Positions 17,124-24,170 of a DNA stretch of 64,000 bases are shown here, piece after piece. The notes under the pieces are model-generated. The model was not told the DNA's origin, did not search any database, and saw only the letters and a program-made list of their open reading frames with translations. The DNA comes from Rudanella lutea DSM 19387 (GTDB taxonomy: Bacteria > Bacteroidota > Bacteroidia > Cytophagales > Spirosomataceae). Both the position numbers and the translations under genes were made by a program. Within the stretch, counting starts at the first letter, position 1; the number at the start of each line of letters is the position of its first letter. The stretch spans positions 105,694-169,693 of the forward strand of contig NZ_KB913013.1 of assembly GCF_000383955.1 (NCBI RefSeq), given 5' to 3'.

Positions 17124-18166
17124 TTCAGGTCAGGTATGAGTACTTCTTCGCCCCAGGCCGCCAGCGAATGCTTCGCCACAACGTGAATCAGGCTCACCAT
17201 CAGGGCGTTTTGGGTAGCCTCAGGCGCAAGCTGATTGGTCCAGATCTGGTCGATCAGCACACCCAGCGCATCGGGTTGTTTGCGCGGGGCGGTTTCCTGC
17301 CAGTATGGATGCTCGTACCGGTCCCGGATGGCCGGAAACGCCCGGCTTGTTGCTCCCCGAACAAGCCTGTTCGTCTCGCTATCCCATTTGGCGTCACGGC
17401 CCTGTAACGCCATGTTACGACCGTACGGCCGCTCACCCGCCAAATCCCGATTCACAACCACCAATTCCCCATTGGTGCACTGCAAAGTAATTGTGAGGAC
17501 CTCGCCCAGCTGGTAATTTCGCACAGACGGTTCATTTTTCTGGTGCTCCGCCGAAGGAGATGGCTCGTGGAGGCCCCAACTTTTCGAAAGCGATGCGTTG
17601 AGGCTCCTGAACGCGTTGCCGTTGTGAATCCCCAGCCACTCCATGGCCATACCAAGCCCGTTGGTGGCCGAAGTACTGCCGCAGTGTACGTACGAAAGGG
17701 GACCAAATAGCCCTTGTTTGGCCATCGACGTAATGGCAAGCATATCGCGGTCGGCCTGGTCATCGTCCAGAATGAGGCAGTGCCGGCCCGTTTGCCGATG
17801 CGTTTGGAATAAACTGAGCAGGTCATCAATCCTCTGGCCAACCGGGCCCGTACATACTACATGTTTGCCCGCCCGCATGGCCGCATGGGCGACCGGTGAG
17901 CGCTGACCTGGCGCCAGATCGGCTACAATCAGGTCGATATCGGGGCGGTTCAGCAGTCGTTCAAACGCGACCCCGTTGGTTGGGTCGAACAGGGCGGTTG
18001 CCCGCGGGCTAAAAGGGTAGGGGAGTTGCGCTCCGACCGTATCAGCAACAAACCCGACCCCAACCGAAGGAGCGGCTGTTTGCGCCCAAACGTTGGGTTG
18101 CAAAACGGTCAAACCGACTCCCGACAGGGCAGTGGTTCGGATAAACGTACGACGGTCGATGCGCAT
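17108..18166 (-). CDS. Tat-exported Gfo/Idh/MocA-like protein, probably not an active oxidoreductase
   Basis: 352 residues with a twin-arginine signal (RRTFIRTTALSGVGLTVL, cleavage near VWAQ). The mature part follows the Gfo/Idh/MocA layout: a strand-helix Rossmann half, the segment RPDIDLIVADLAPGQRSPVAHAAMRAGKH, and a C-terminal domain with MAMEWLGIHNGNAFRSL. Two hallmarks are missing: the GxGxxG dinucleotide loop (here GVGFVADTVGAQ) and the catalytic EKP Lys (here CTGPVG). I infer a periplasmic relative that has lost NAD-dependent catalysis. Its C-terminus is inside an inverted repeat. Confidence 0.8.
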   Translation of the reverse strand: MRIDRRTFIRTTALSGVGLTVLQPNVWAQTAAPSVGVGFVADTVGAQLPYPFSPRATALFDPTNGVAFERLLNRPDIDLIVADLAPGQRSPVAHAAMRAGKHVVCTGPVGQRIDDLLSLFQTHRQTGRHCLILDDDQADRDMLAITSMAKQGLFGPLSYVHCGSTSATNGLGMAMEWLGIHNGNAFRSLNASLSKSWGLHEPSPSAEHQKNEPSVRNYQLGEVLTITLQCTNGELVVVNRDLAGERPYGRNMALQGRDAKWDSETNRLVRGATSRAFPAIRDRYEHPYWQETAPRKQPDALGVLIDQIWTNQLAPEATQNALMVSLIHVVAKHSLAAWGEEVLIPDLKSCLS

Positions 18167-18466
18167 AGGAGAGAGTGTTTGAATCGGAGACCAAAAGAAA
18201 CAAAAAAGCCCGGCCGCTAAACCGGCAGTACCGAATATTTATTTGGGGAACAACCGCCGGGTCAATGGGGTTATAAAGATGTCGAAATGAATAGGCTTTG
18301 TTTAACTTTTGTCTATCTAAACTTGAACAAAAAGTGTAGACAGTCTGTTTCACCAATCGACACGCACTCACTGAAGGGCGGCTTAGCTACCCGCTCGACG
18401 GTCTGCATGTGTTGTACACATACTTTGTAACGACATGCCTGCCGCATACGCTTAGTTCGCATACAT
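18167..18466. other. divergent promoter region between the Gfo/Idh-like and PTPS genes
   Basis: 300 nt without a credible gene. A CATACTTTGT box at about 18419-18428 resembles the phylum's -7 element with one position off and could serve the PTPS gene. A GC-rich palindromic stretch (about 18210-18230) with an AAAAAAG run lies near the other gene's start. Nothing else stands out. Confidence 0.4.
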
Positions 18467-18886
18467 ATGGAAAACCAACGGGTTACGGTGTTTCGGAAGG
18501 AACACTTCAACGCAGCCCACCGCCTGAATAATCCGAACTGGTCGGATGAAAAGAACGCGCGGGTGTACGGGAAGTGTAACAACTACAACTACCACGGCCA
18601 TAACTACGATCTGATTGTTCAGGTGACCGGTCCGGTTGACCCCGAAACGGGTTACGTGATGGACATGAAAGTCCTGAGCGACATCATCAAAGAGCAAGTT
18701 ACGGATCGGTTCGATCACAAAAACTTAAACCTCGATACCGAAGAGTTTCGCGACCTGAATCCTTCGGCCGAAAACATTGCTATTGTTATTTACCACCTTT
18801 TACGTGAACAACTTGATCCGGTGCTGGATCTGAAAATACGACTTTATGAAACTGAACGGAACTTCGTTGAATTCCCTGCCGCTTAA
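18467..18886 (+). CDS. 6-pyruvoyltetrahydropterin synthase-family protein (PTPS-II motif)
   Basis: 139 residues, usual length. FRKEHFNAAHRL carries the first zinc His, and GKCNNYNYHGHNY the catalytic Cys and the other two His. The spacing is C-x5-HGH, which in published subfamily work marks PTPS-II (biopterin-type), whereas QueD has C-x3-HGH. The C-terminus contains the catalytic Asp/His and Glu region (VTDRFDHKNLNLD; LYETERNFVEF). It converts dihydroneopterin triphosphate to 6-pyruvoyl-tetrahydropterin if the motif reading holds. folE overlaps its 3' end, so substrate supply and use are coupled. Confidence 0.88.
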   Translation: MENQRVTVFRKEHFNAAHRLNNPNWSDEKNARVYGKCNNYNYHGHNYDLIVQVTGPVDPETGYVMDMKVLSDIIKEQVTDRFDHKNLNLDTEEFRDLNPSAENIAIVIYHLLREQLDPVLDLKIRLYETERNFVEFPAA

Positions 18887-19580
18887 CAAAAACGGAAAGA
18901 ATCTGCATCCTGACGGCGATTTGAACGATTTGCTCACCGACGAAATGGGCGAGTCGCACGCAGCTACCTCGTTGGAGACCCCGCTGCGCGAGGATGCCTT
19001 CGAGCTGGACGACGATCTCAAGATTGAGCTGATTGAGAAGCATTTCCGCGAAATCATGAACATCCTCGGCCTCGATCTGACCGACGACAGCCTGAAGGGT
19101 TCTCCCCGGCGGGTAGCCAAAATGTACGTGAAGGAAACGTTCAGCGGTCTTAATCCAGCCAACAAGCCGGCCCCCACGCTTTTCGAAAACAAGTTTGGCT
19201 ACAACCAGATGCTTGTGGAGAAAGACATTACGGTACACTCGTACTGCGAGCACCATTTTGTGCCGATTCTGGGTAAAGCACACGTTGCGTATATATCCAG
19301 CGGTAAGGTGATTGGGCTCTCGAAACTGAACCGGATTGTACAGTATTTTGCCAAACGGCCGCAGGTGCAGGAGCGCCTGACAGTGCAGATTGCCAACGAG
19401 CTGAAACAGATACTGGAGACGGACGATGTAGCCGTTATCATCGATGCCAAGCACCTCTGTGTTTCGACACGCGGTGTCAACGACGTAGAATCGTCGACCG
19501 TGACGGCTGCTTACCACGGCAAATTCGAAGATGAAGCCACTCGGCAGGAACTCCTGCGGTACATCGGCACAACTAATTAA
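18846..19580 (+). CDS. folE: GTP cyclohydrolase I
   Basis: 244 residues from ATG 18846; this overlaps the PTPS gene by 41 nt. An internal ATG at 18945 (MGESHAATSLETPLRED) would remove the overlap and gives a length closer to the family. The core is unmistakable: SLKGSPRRVAKMYVKETFSG, the zinc site YCEHHFVPILGKAHVAYIS, the IGLSKLNRIVQYFAKRPQVQ motif and the second zinc Cys in AKHLCVSTRGV. It opens GTP to 7,8-dihydroneopterin triphosphate, the entry to folate and biopterin-type cofactors. Forms a cluster with PTPS and an SDR. Confidence 0.96.
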   Translation: MKLNGTSLNSLPLNKNGKNLHPDGDLNDLLTDEMGESHAATSLETPLREDAFELDDDLKIELIEKHFREIMNILGLDLTDDSLKGSPRRVAKMYVKETFSGLNPANKPAPTLFENKFGYNQMLVEKDITVHSYCEHHFVPILGKAHVAYISSGKVIGLSKLNRIVQYFAKRPQVQERLTVQIANELKQILETDDVAVIIDAKHLCVSTRGVNDVESSTVTAAYHGKFEDEATRQELLRYIGTTN

Positions 19581-19583
19581 CGA

Positions 19584-19663
19584 GTTTACAGTTTACAGTT
19601 TTCAGTTGGAGTGGGCTTGACGCTCATTTGAACTGTAAACCACAAACTGTAAACTGTAAACTG
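19584..19663. repeat. heptad-periodic inverted repeat (GTTTACA type) between folE and the SDR gene
   Basis: Left arm 19584-19609 is GTTTACA, GTTTACA, GTTTTCA, GTTGG; right arm 19631-19663 is built of TGTAAAC words. Arms pair over about 25 nt around a 21-nt loop. Same word as the repeat at 54.0 kb. It fills the intergenic gap. Confidence 0.85.
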
Positions 19664-19668
19664 CTACT

Positions 19669-20367
19669 ATGCAAGGCAGAAATATTCTCATTATTGGAGC
19701 CAGCTCGGGTATTGGTCACGCGCTGGCTCTTTCGCTTCAAAATCAGGGCGCTACGTTGTTTACGGCTGGGCGTCGGCAACCCGAAGGCGTGCAGTCGACC
19801 CACATGACCTGGGACGTAGCGAGCACCTCAGCGGCCGAGGCCCTGAACCAATTGCCCGATACCCTGCACGGTTTGGTGTACGCACCGGGAACCATTAATC
19901 TGAAGCCCTTTCAGCGGCTCGACATTCAGGATTATCGGAATGATCTGGAAGTGAACGTGCTGGGCGCCGTAGCGGCTATTCAGGCGGCTTATCCGGCCCT
20001 GAAAAAGTCTAAATCGGCCAGTGTCGTTCTGTTTAGTACGGTAGCGGCTAAGCTGGGTATGGGTTTGCACTCGTCGGTTTCGGTGGCCAAATCGGCCGTA
20101 GAGGGACTGACTAAAGCCCTGGCGGCCGAGTTTTCACCGTTCAACATCCGGGTCAATGCCATTGCTCCGTCGCTAACCGACACCCCGCTGGCGGGTTTCC
20201 TGCTCAATGGCGATAAACGCGAAGCAGCCAATAAACGGCATCCGCTAAACCGGGTAGGGACGGCCGACGATATTGCCGGTATGGCAGCTTACCTTCTTTC
20301 GGATGGCGGCTCTTGGATTACAGGACAGATTATTGGCATCGACGGCGGCATGGGAAGTTTGAAGTAA
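19669..20367 (+). CDS. short-chain dehydrogenase/reductase-family protein lacking the active-site Tyr
   Basis: 232 residues, classical SDR length. The cofactor loop is intact (IIGASSGIGHALALSL), as are the Ser (VVLFSTVAA) and Lys of the catalytic triad. In the YxxxK motif the Tyr is replaced by Val (SSVSVAKSAVEGLTK). The C-terminus (IAPSLTDTPLAGFLLNG; WITGQIIGIDGGMG) is typical. Position after PTPS and FolE suggests a sepiapterin-reductase-like step, but loss of the Tyr makes ordinary hydride chemistry doubtful; related sequences in the phylum seem to share the change. A strong terminator follows. Confidence 0.88.
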   Translation: MQGRNILIIGASSGIGHALALSLQNQGATLFTAGRRQPEGVQSTHMTWDVASTSAAEALNQLPDTLHGLVYAPGTINLKPFQRLDIQDYRNDLEVNVLGAVAAIQAAYPALKKSKSASVVLFSTVAAKLGMGLHSSVSVAKSAVEGLTKALAAEFSPFNIRVNAIAPSLTDTPLAGFLLNGDKREAANKRHPLNRVGTADDIAGMAAYLLSDGGSWITGQIIGIDGGMGSLK

Positions 20368-20398
20368 ATGTATTAATAGTCAAATCTTTACAGTAGAA

Positions 20399-20440
20399 GC
20401 GAGTGCAATGCCACGTTGTGGATTGTGCTCGCTTTTTTTT
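20399..20440 (+). terminator. terminator after the pterin locus
   Basis: Stem GCGAGTGCAATGCCAC / GTGGATTGTGCTCGC (one bulge and one mispair) followed by eight Ts. It separates the pterin genes from the phosphonate operon. Confidence 0.9.
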
Positions 20441-20584
20441 GTGGCCTATAGCCCGAGGAGTCTGTTTTGGCGTACTGGTAAAAGGAAAAGGAGCTTAACT
20501 TAAATTTCAAGAAAACGTAACAGCACCCGTTTCAACATCTACGGGATTTAGGCTAAACTGCACCCTCAATTATTCCAACCCACA

Positions 20585-20797
20585 ATGAACCGTCAGCATT
20601 TACTAAAATCGTTGAGTAAGCGCATGCACCTGCTCGACCGGGTAGATTACAACGGGATGTCGTATTTCTGTAACAGAGCCGTTTGTGGTAATTGATAGAA
20701 TACCGACACCTATCACGAAACCAAAGCCGGATACGCCTTTTTTGATTGGTTCGACGACGGAACCGTTGAACGCACCTACATCCACTATGACGCCTGA
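20585..20797 (+). pseudogene. possible decayed small gene ahead of the phosphonate operon
   Basis: From ATG 20585 a frame reads MNRQHLLKSLSKRMHLLDRV and ends after 36 codons at TGA-TAG (20693-20698). Beyond these stops the same frame continues with protein-like composition (AGYAFFDWFDDGTVERTYIHY) to TGA 20795, overlapping the next gene's start by 11 nt as in coupled operons. This looks like a 70-residue gene broken by two stops, but it could be chance. A minus-strand frame in the same stretch (20603-20785) is an alternative. No domain recognised. Between the terminator and here (20441-20584) nothing is seen. Confidence 0.25.
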
Positions 20798-21347
20798 CCA
20801 AACTATTTTGCAACTCCGGGCCCTGTTCGATCAGCAGGGGCAAGACCCCTACTTTGGCGAACCCGTTACCCAACTCGAACACGCGCTGCAATGTGCCGCC
20901 CTCGCCGAACGAGCCGACTCGGACAACGATACGGTGGTAGCTGCCTTTTTGCACGATATTGGCCATCTTTTACCCGTCGAATCGGTCGAAGCCTATATGG
21001 ATGGCTACGGAACGGTAGATCATGAACGGCTCGGGGCCGACCATCTGCGGTCCCTGGGTTTTTCGGAGAAAACGGCCGTTCTGATCGAAAACCACGTCAA
21101 TGCCAAGCGGTATCTGGTGGCTAAATTTCCGGAATACGACGCCCGCCTGTCGGATGCGAGCCGCAAAACGCTCGCGTTTCAGGGTGGCCCCATGTCGGCC
21201 GAGGAGATGATGGCATTCGAGGTCAATCCGTACTTCAACGAGATACTCGCCCTGCGTCGTTGGGATGAAGAAGCCAAGGAGGTAGACTTCGAAACACCTT
21301 CGCCCGACTATTACCTCGCTTATTGCCGCGACCACCTGAGCCGCTGA
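20787..21347 (+). CDS. PhnZ-type HD-domain phosphonate oxygenase
   Basis: 186 residues from ATG 20787. The HD-domain metal ligands are all visible: H32, H56-D57 (FLHDIGH), H79, H103 and D160. The N-terminal Y22-F-G-E25 followed by H32 has exactly the spacing of the gating Tyr24/Glu27/His34 in characterised PhnZ, and H103-VNAKRY carries the phosphonate-contacting Lys. PhnZ uses a mixed-valent di-iron centre and O2 to cleave (R)-1-hydroxy-2-aminoethylphosphonate to glycine and phosphate. The partner hydroxylase PhnY is not in the window. First intact gene of a six-gene operon whose last two genes are also phosphonate enzymes. Confidence 0.88.
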   Translation: MTPDQTILQLRALFDQQGQDPYFGEPVTQLEHALQCAALAERADSDNDTVVAAFLHDIGHLLPVESVEAYMDGYGTVDHERLGADHLRSLGFSEKTAVLIENHVNAKRYLVAKFPEYDARLSDASRKTLAFQGGPMSAEEMMAFEVNPYFNEILALRRWDEEAKEVDFETPSPDYYLAYCRDHLSR

Positions 21348-21375
21348 CTTTCTACCAATACCCACCCTGTTCACC

Positions 21376-24165
21376 ATGTCGATTCGCCTGACTACCCTGC
21401 TCTTACTGAGCGCCGGACCGCTATTGGCCCAAAAAACATACACCACGCTTCAGGTGCCCGGCCGCACCCAGCTTTGCCAAATTGATACCGGTCGGGCCGC
21501 GTTCGGTCGGGCCACGCTTGGTCGGGCCGTGCTGCCCAGTGGCCGTTACGTAACGCCCGCCGGGCAGGTCATTCGGATTACGAGTGACCCGTTTGGGCTG
21601 GCGGTATCTCCCGATGGAAGCCGGGCAATCAGCCTGCACGAGAATGCCGTAACGGTGCTGAATCTGACTAATGGGCAGGCCATCAGGGTACCCGACTACG
21701 CCCGTACCCTGCGCTCACCGGTCGAGAAGGGATCGTTTATCGGTACGGCCATTGCGCCCGATAATCAGACGGCGTATCTCAGCAATGGCGACCGGGGCCG
21801 GGTGGTTGTGTTTGATATGGCAACCCGGCAGGTTCGGGATAGTATAGATCTCAACGGCAACGGATTTTCCGATAGTTTTACGTCCGATCTGGTATTGCTA
21901 CCGGCTACCAATGAGTTGCTTGCCCTCGACCGGGCCAACTTCCGTATGGTGCGCATCGACCTGAAAACGAAGCAGGTGAAGGCATCGGTAAAGGTGGGTC
22001 GGCAACCGTTTGGGCTGGCCGTTTCGCCCGATGGTAAACTGGCGTTCGTGGCCAACGTGGGCCTGTACGAATACTCGTTGGTGCCGGGCGTAACCCCCAC
22101 CAACAAAGACACGATGATGTTGCAGTTCCCGGCTTACGGTGCCCACTCGAAAGAATCGCGGGAAGGGGTGACCATCAACGGACGGAAAATTCCGGGGCTG
22201 GGCGATCCGCTCGACGAGCAGGCTATGAGTGTCTGGACGGTCGATCTGAGAACCAATCAGGTGGTGGCCAAACACAAAACCGGTGTACAGATAGGTGAGA
22301 TGATCGAAGAAGCCGAGGTGGTGGGCGGCAGTAGTCCCAACTCGGTGGCGGTCGGAAGCCGGTATGCTTACGTGTCCAATGCCACGAACGACAATATTTC
22401 GATTATCGATTACAAACCGGGCGGCAACTCGGCGCACCGGCAAGTGGGTACTATTCAGCTCCGGGTCGATCCGCTGCTCGACAAGCACCGGGGCCTGATG
22501 CCGTTTGGTCTGACGCTCAGCCGCGACGAGAAAACCTTGTACGTGGCTTTGCTGGCCTTCAATGCCGTAGCTGTGGTCGACGTGCCTACCCGGCGCGTGA
22601 AAGGGCTCATCCCGACCGGGTGGGGGCCAACCCGCGTGCTTCTCTCGCCCGATGGTAACACGCTGTACGTAACCTCGGCGCGTGGTTACGGAGCTGGCCC
22701 CAACGGTGGGAAAGGTTTTGTGAAACCTCCGCAGGGTACTTACATTGGCGATATTCAGCTGGGTACGTTTCAGCTGGTACCGGTGCCTACAGCCGCTCAG
22801 CTGGCCGCCTACACCAAACAATCGCTGGCCAATACCTACCAGCGAGTACCCGTAGCCGACAATGGCCGCAACCCATTGCCCCCGCTGCCGGGTGTGCGGC
22901 AGAGCCCCATAAAGCACATTGTGTACATCACGAAGGAAAACCGCACCTACGACGAAATTCTGGGCCAACTCCCCACGGGTAAAGGTGACTCGACATTGGC
23001 GCGGTTTGGGAATGGCGTGACTATCAAAGCCCGGCTGGCTACCAACCGGGCAACGAGTGGCCGCACCGATACGCAGGCAGGCGACTCCGTGCGGATTGAG
23101 AAGGCCGATATTACGCCCAACCATGCCCGACTTGCCAAACAGTTTGCCTTTTCCGACAATTTCTACTGCGATTCGGATGCGAGTATTCACGGGCACCACT
23201 GGATGATGGGTACCATTCCGAACGAGTGGGTGGAGGCTCAATCGGCTTCGGATGGGCGGTTCGATCCATTTTCGAAGGCCCCCGGTCGGCGGTTTCCGAA
23301 AACCATTGGGGCCATTGACCCCGAAGATTACAACGAGATTGGTGGCCTTTGGGAAGCTCTGGAGCGCAGCAAGGTGTCGTTTTTTAATTTTGGGCAGGCC
23401 AACGAATACACGGGCGCGTTTGAGGAGTCGCACAATACGCAGTTTGGCACAGCACAGCCAGTAGCGTTTCCAATGCCCGATGCCGCTTTCCGGCATACAA
23501 GCCGCAACTTTGCCGGGTACAACACCAGTATTCCCGATCAGTTTCGGATGGATCAGTTTGAGGAGGAGTTTGCCAAAATGTGGCTCAATGGGAAGGGCAA
23601 AATGCCGCAGTTGCTGACCGTACAGCTCCCCAACGACCACGGGTCACGACCCCGCCCTGATGCCGGTTACCCGTATTTGCACTCGTACATGGCCGACAAC
23701 GACCTGGCCCTCGGCCGGATGCTCCATTTTCTGTCGCGCACGCCCTACTGGAAAAACATGCTCGTCATCGTGACTGAAGATGACCCGCAGGGGGGCGTTG
23801 ACCACATCGACGCGCACCGGTCAATACTGATGATGGCTGGCCCCTACGTGAAGCGGGGGCATGTGTCGTCTACGCACGGCAACTTTGGCTCAATTCTGAA
23901 AGTGATTTACAACCTGCTCAACGTGCCCTACGTGAATCAGTACGACCTGACGGCCTCGCTTCTGAGCGACTTTTTTACCGACAAACCCGATTTCACACCC
24001 TACACGGCCGTGTTGCCCGACAAGCGGGTGTTTGACCCGCAACAGGCCATGAAACCTTATCATAAGACCTTCAACTGGCGGGCCGTTCGGCAGGAAAACG
24101 AAATGGACGACCCAGCCGAGCAACGGATGGAGCATTACCAGCAACAGAACGAAAGCGGCAACTAA
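21376..24165 (+). CDS. exported YncE-like beta-propeller fused to an alkaline-phosphatase-superfamily phosphoesterase
   Basis: 929 residues with a signal peptide (MSIRLTTLLLLSAGPLLAQ). Residues about 60-480 are repeated propeller blades (DPFGLAVSPDGSRAISL, QPFGLAVSPDGKLAFVANVG, TRVLLSPDGNTLYVTSARG). Residues about 510-890 are a phosphoesterase of the phospholipase C/acid phosphatase type (KHIVYITKENRTYDEILGQL; DNFYCDSDASIHGHHWMMG; VIVTEDDPQGGVDHIDAHRS). It is therefore a periplasmic or surface hydrolase of phosphate or phosphonate esters. It starts 28 nt after the PhnZ gene and ends 5 nt before the TonB receptor. A 15-bp tandem repeat near the N-terminus encodes Gly-Arg-Ala units. Confidence 0.9.
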   Translation: MSIRLTTLLLLSAGPLLAQKTYTTLQVPGRTQLCQIDTGRAAFGRATLGRAVLPSGRYVTPAGQVIRITSDPFGLAVSPDGSRAISLHENAVTVLNLTNGQAIRVPDYARTLRSPVEKGSFIGTAIAPDNQTAYLSNGDRGRVVVFDMATRQVRDSIDLNGNGFSDSFTSDLVLLPATNELLALDRANFRMVRIDLKTKQVKASVKVGRQPFGLAVSPDGKLAFVANVGLYEYSLVPGVTPTNKDTMMLQFPAYGAHSKESREGVTINGRKIPGLGDPLDEQAMSVWTVDLRTNQVVAKHKTGVQIGEMIEEAEVVGGSSPNSVAVGSRYAYVSNATNDNISIIDYKPGGNSAHRQVGTIQLRVDPLLDKHRGLMPFGLTLSRDEKTLYVALLAFNAVAVVDVPTRRVKGLIPTGWGPTRVLLSPDGNTLYVTSARGYGAGPNGGKGFVKPPQGTYIGDIQLGTFQLVPVPTAAQLAAYTKQSLANTYQRVPVADNGRNPLPPLPGVRQSPIKHIVYITKENRTYDEILGQLPTGKGDSTLARFGNGVTIKARLATNRATSGRTDTQAGDSVRIEKADITPNHARLAKQFAFSDNFYCDSDASIHGHHWMMGTIPNEWVEAQSASDGRFDPFSKAPGRRFPKTIGAIDPEDYNEIGGLWEALERSKVSFFNFGQANEYTGAFEESHNTQFGTAQPVAFPMPDAAFRHTSRNFAGYNTSIPDQFRMDQFEEEFAKMWLNGKGKMPQLLTVQLPNDHGSRPRPDAGYPYLHSYMADNDLALGRMLHFLSRTPYWKNMLVIVTEDDPQGGVDHIDAHRSILMMAGPYVKRGHVSSTHGNFGSILKVIYNLLNVPYVNQYDLTASLLSDFFTDKPDFTPYTAVLPDKRVFDPQQAMKPYHKTFNWRAVRQENEMDDPAEQRMEHYQQQNESGN
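21490..21533 (+). repeat. 15-bp in-frame tandem repeat (three units)
   Basis: Units GGTCGGGCCGCGTTC, GGTCGGGCCACGCTT and GGTCGGGCCGTGCT encode GRAAF-GRATL-GRAV, about 38 residues into the phosphoesterase fusion. The same unit recurs at 58.35 kb in an unrelated gene. Confidence 0.85.
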
Positions 24166-24170
24166 GGACC

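Noticed and set aside
18467-18886. Calling the PTPS homologue queD because a queuosine transporter is 1.5 kb away
   Set aside because: The C-x5-HGH spacing and the overlap with folE fit PTPS-II better; no other queuosine gene is nearby.
20603-20785. 60-codon minus-strand frame ahead of the PhnZ-type gene
   Set aside because: No domain, starts at GTG, and overlaps a more operon-like plus-strand relic; neither is convincing enough to call as a gene.
21898-23640. 580-codon minus-strand frame opposite the phosphoesterase fusion
   Set aside because: Long but antisense to a gene with clear domains; basic, His-rich nonsense-like composition.
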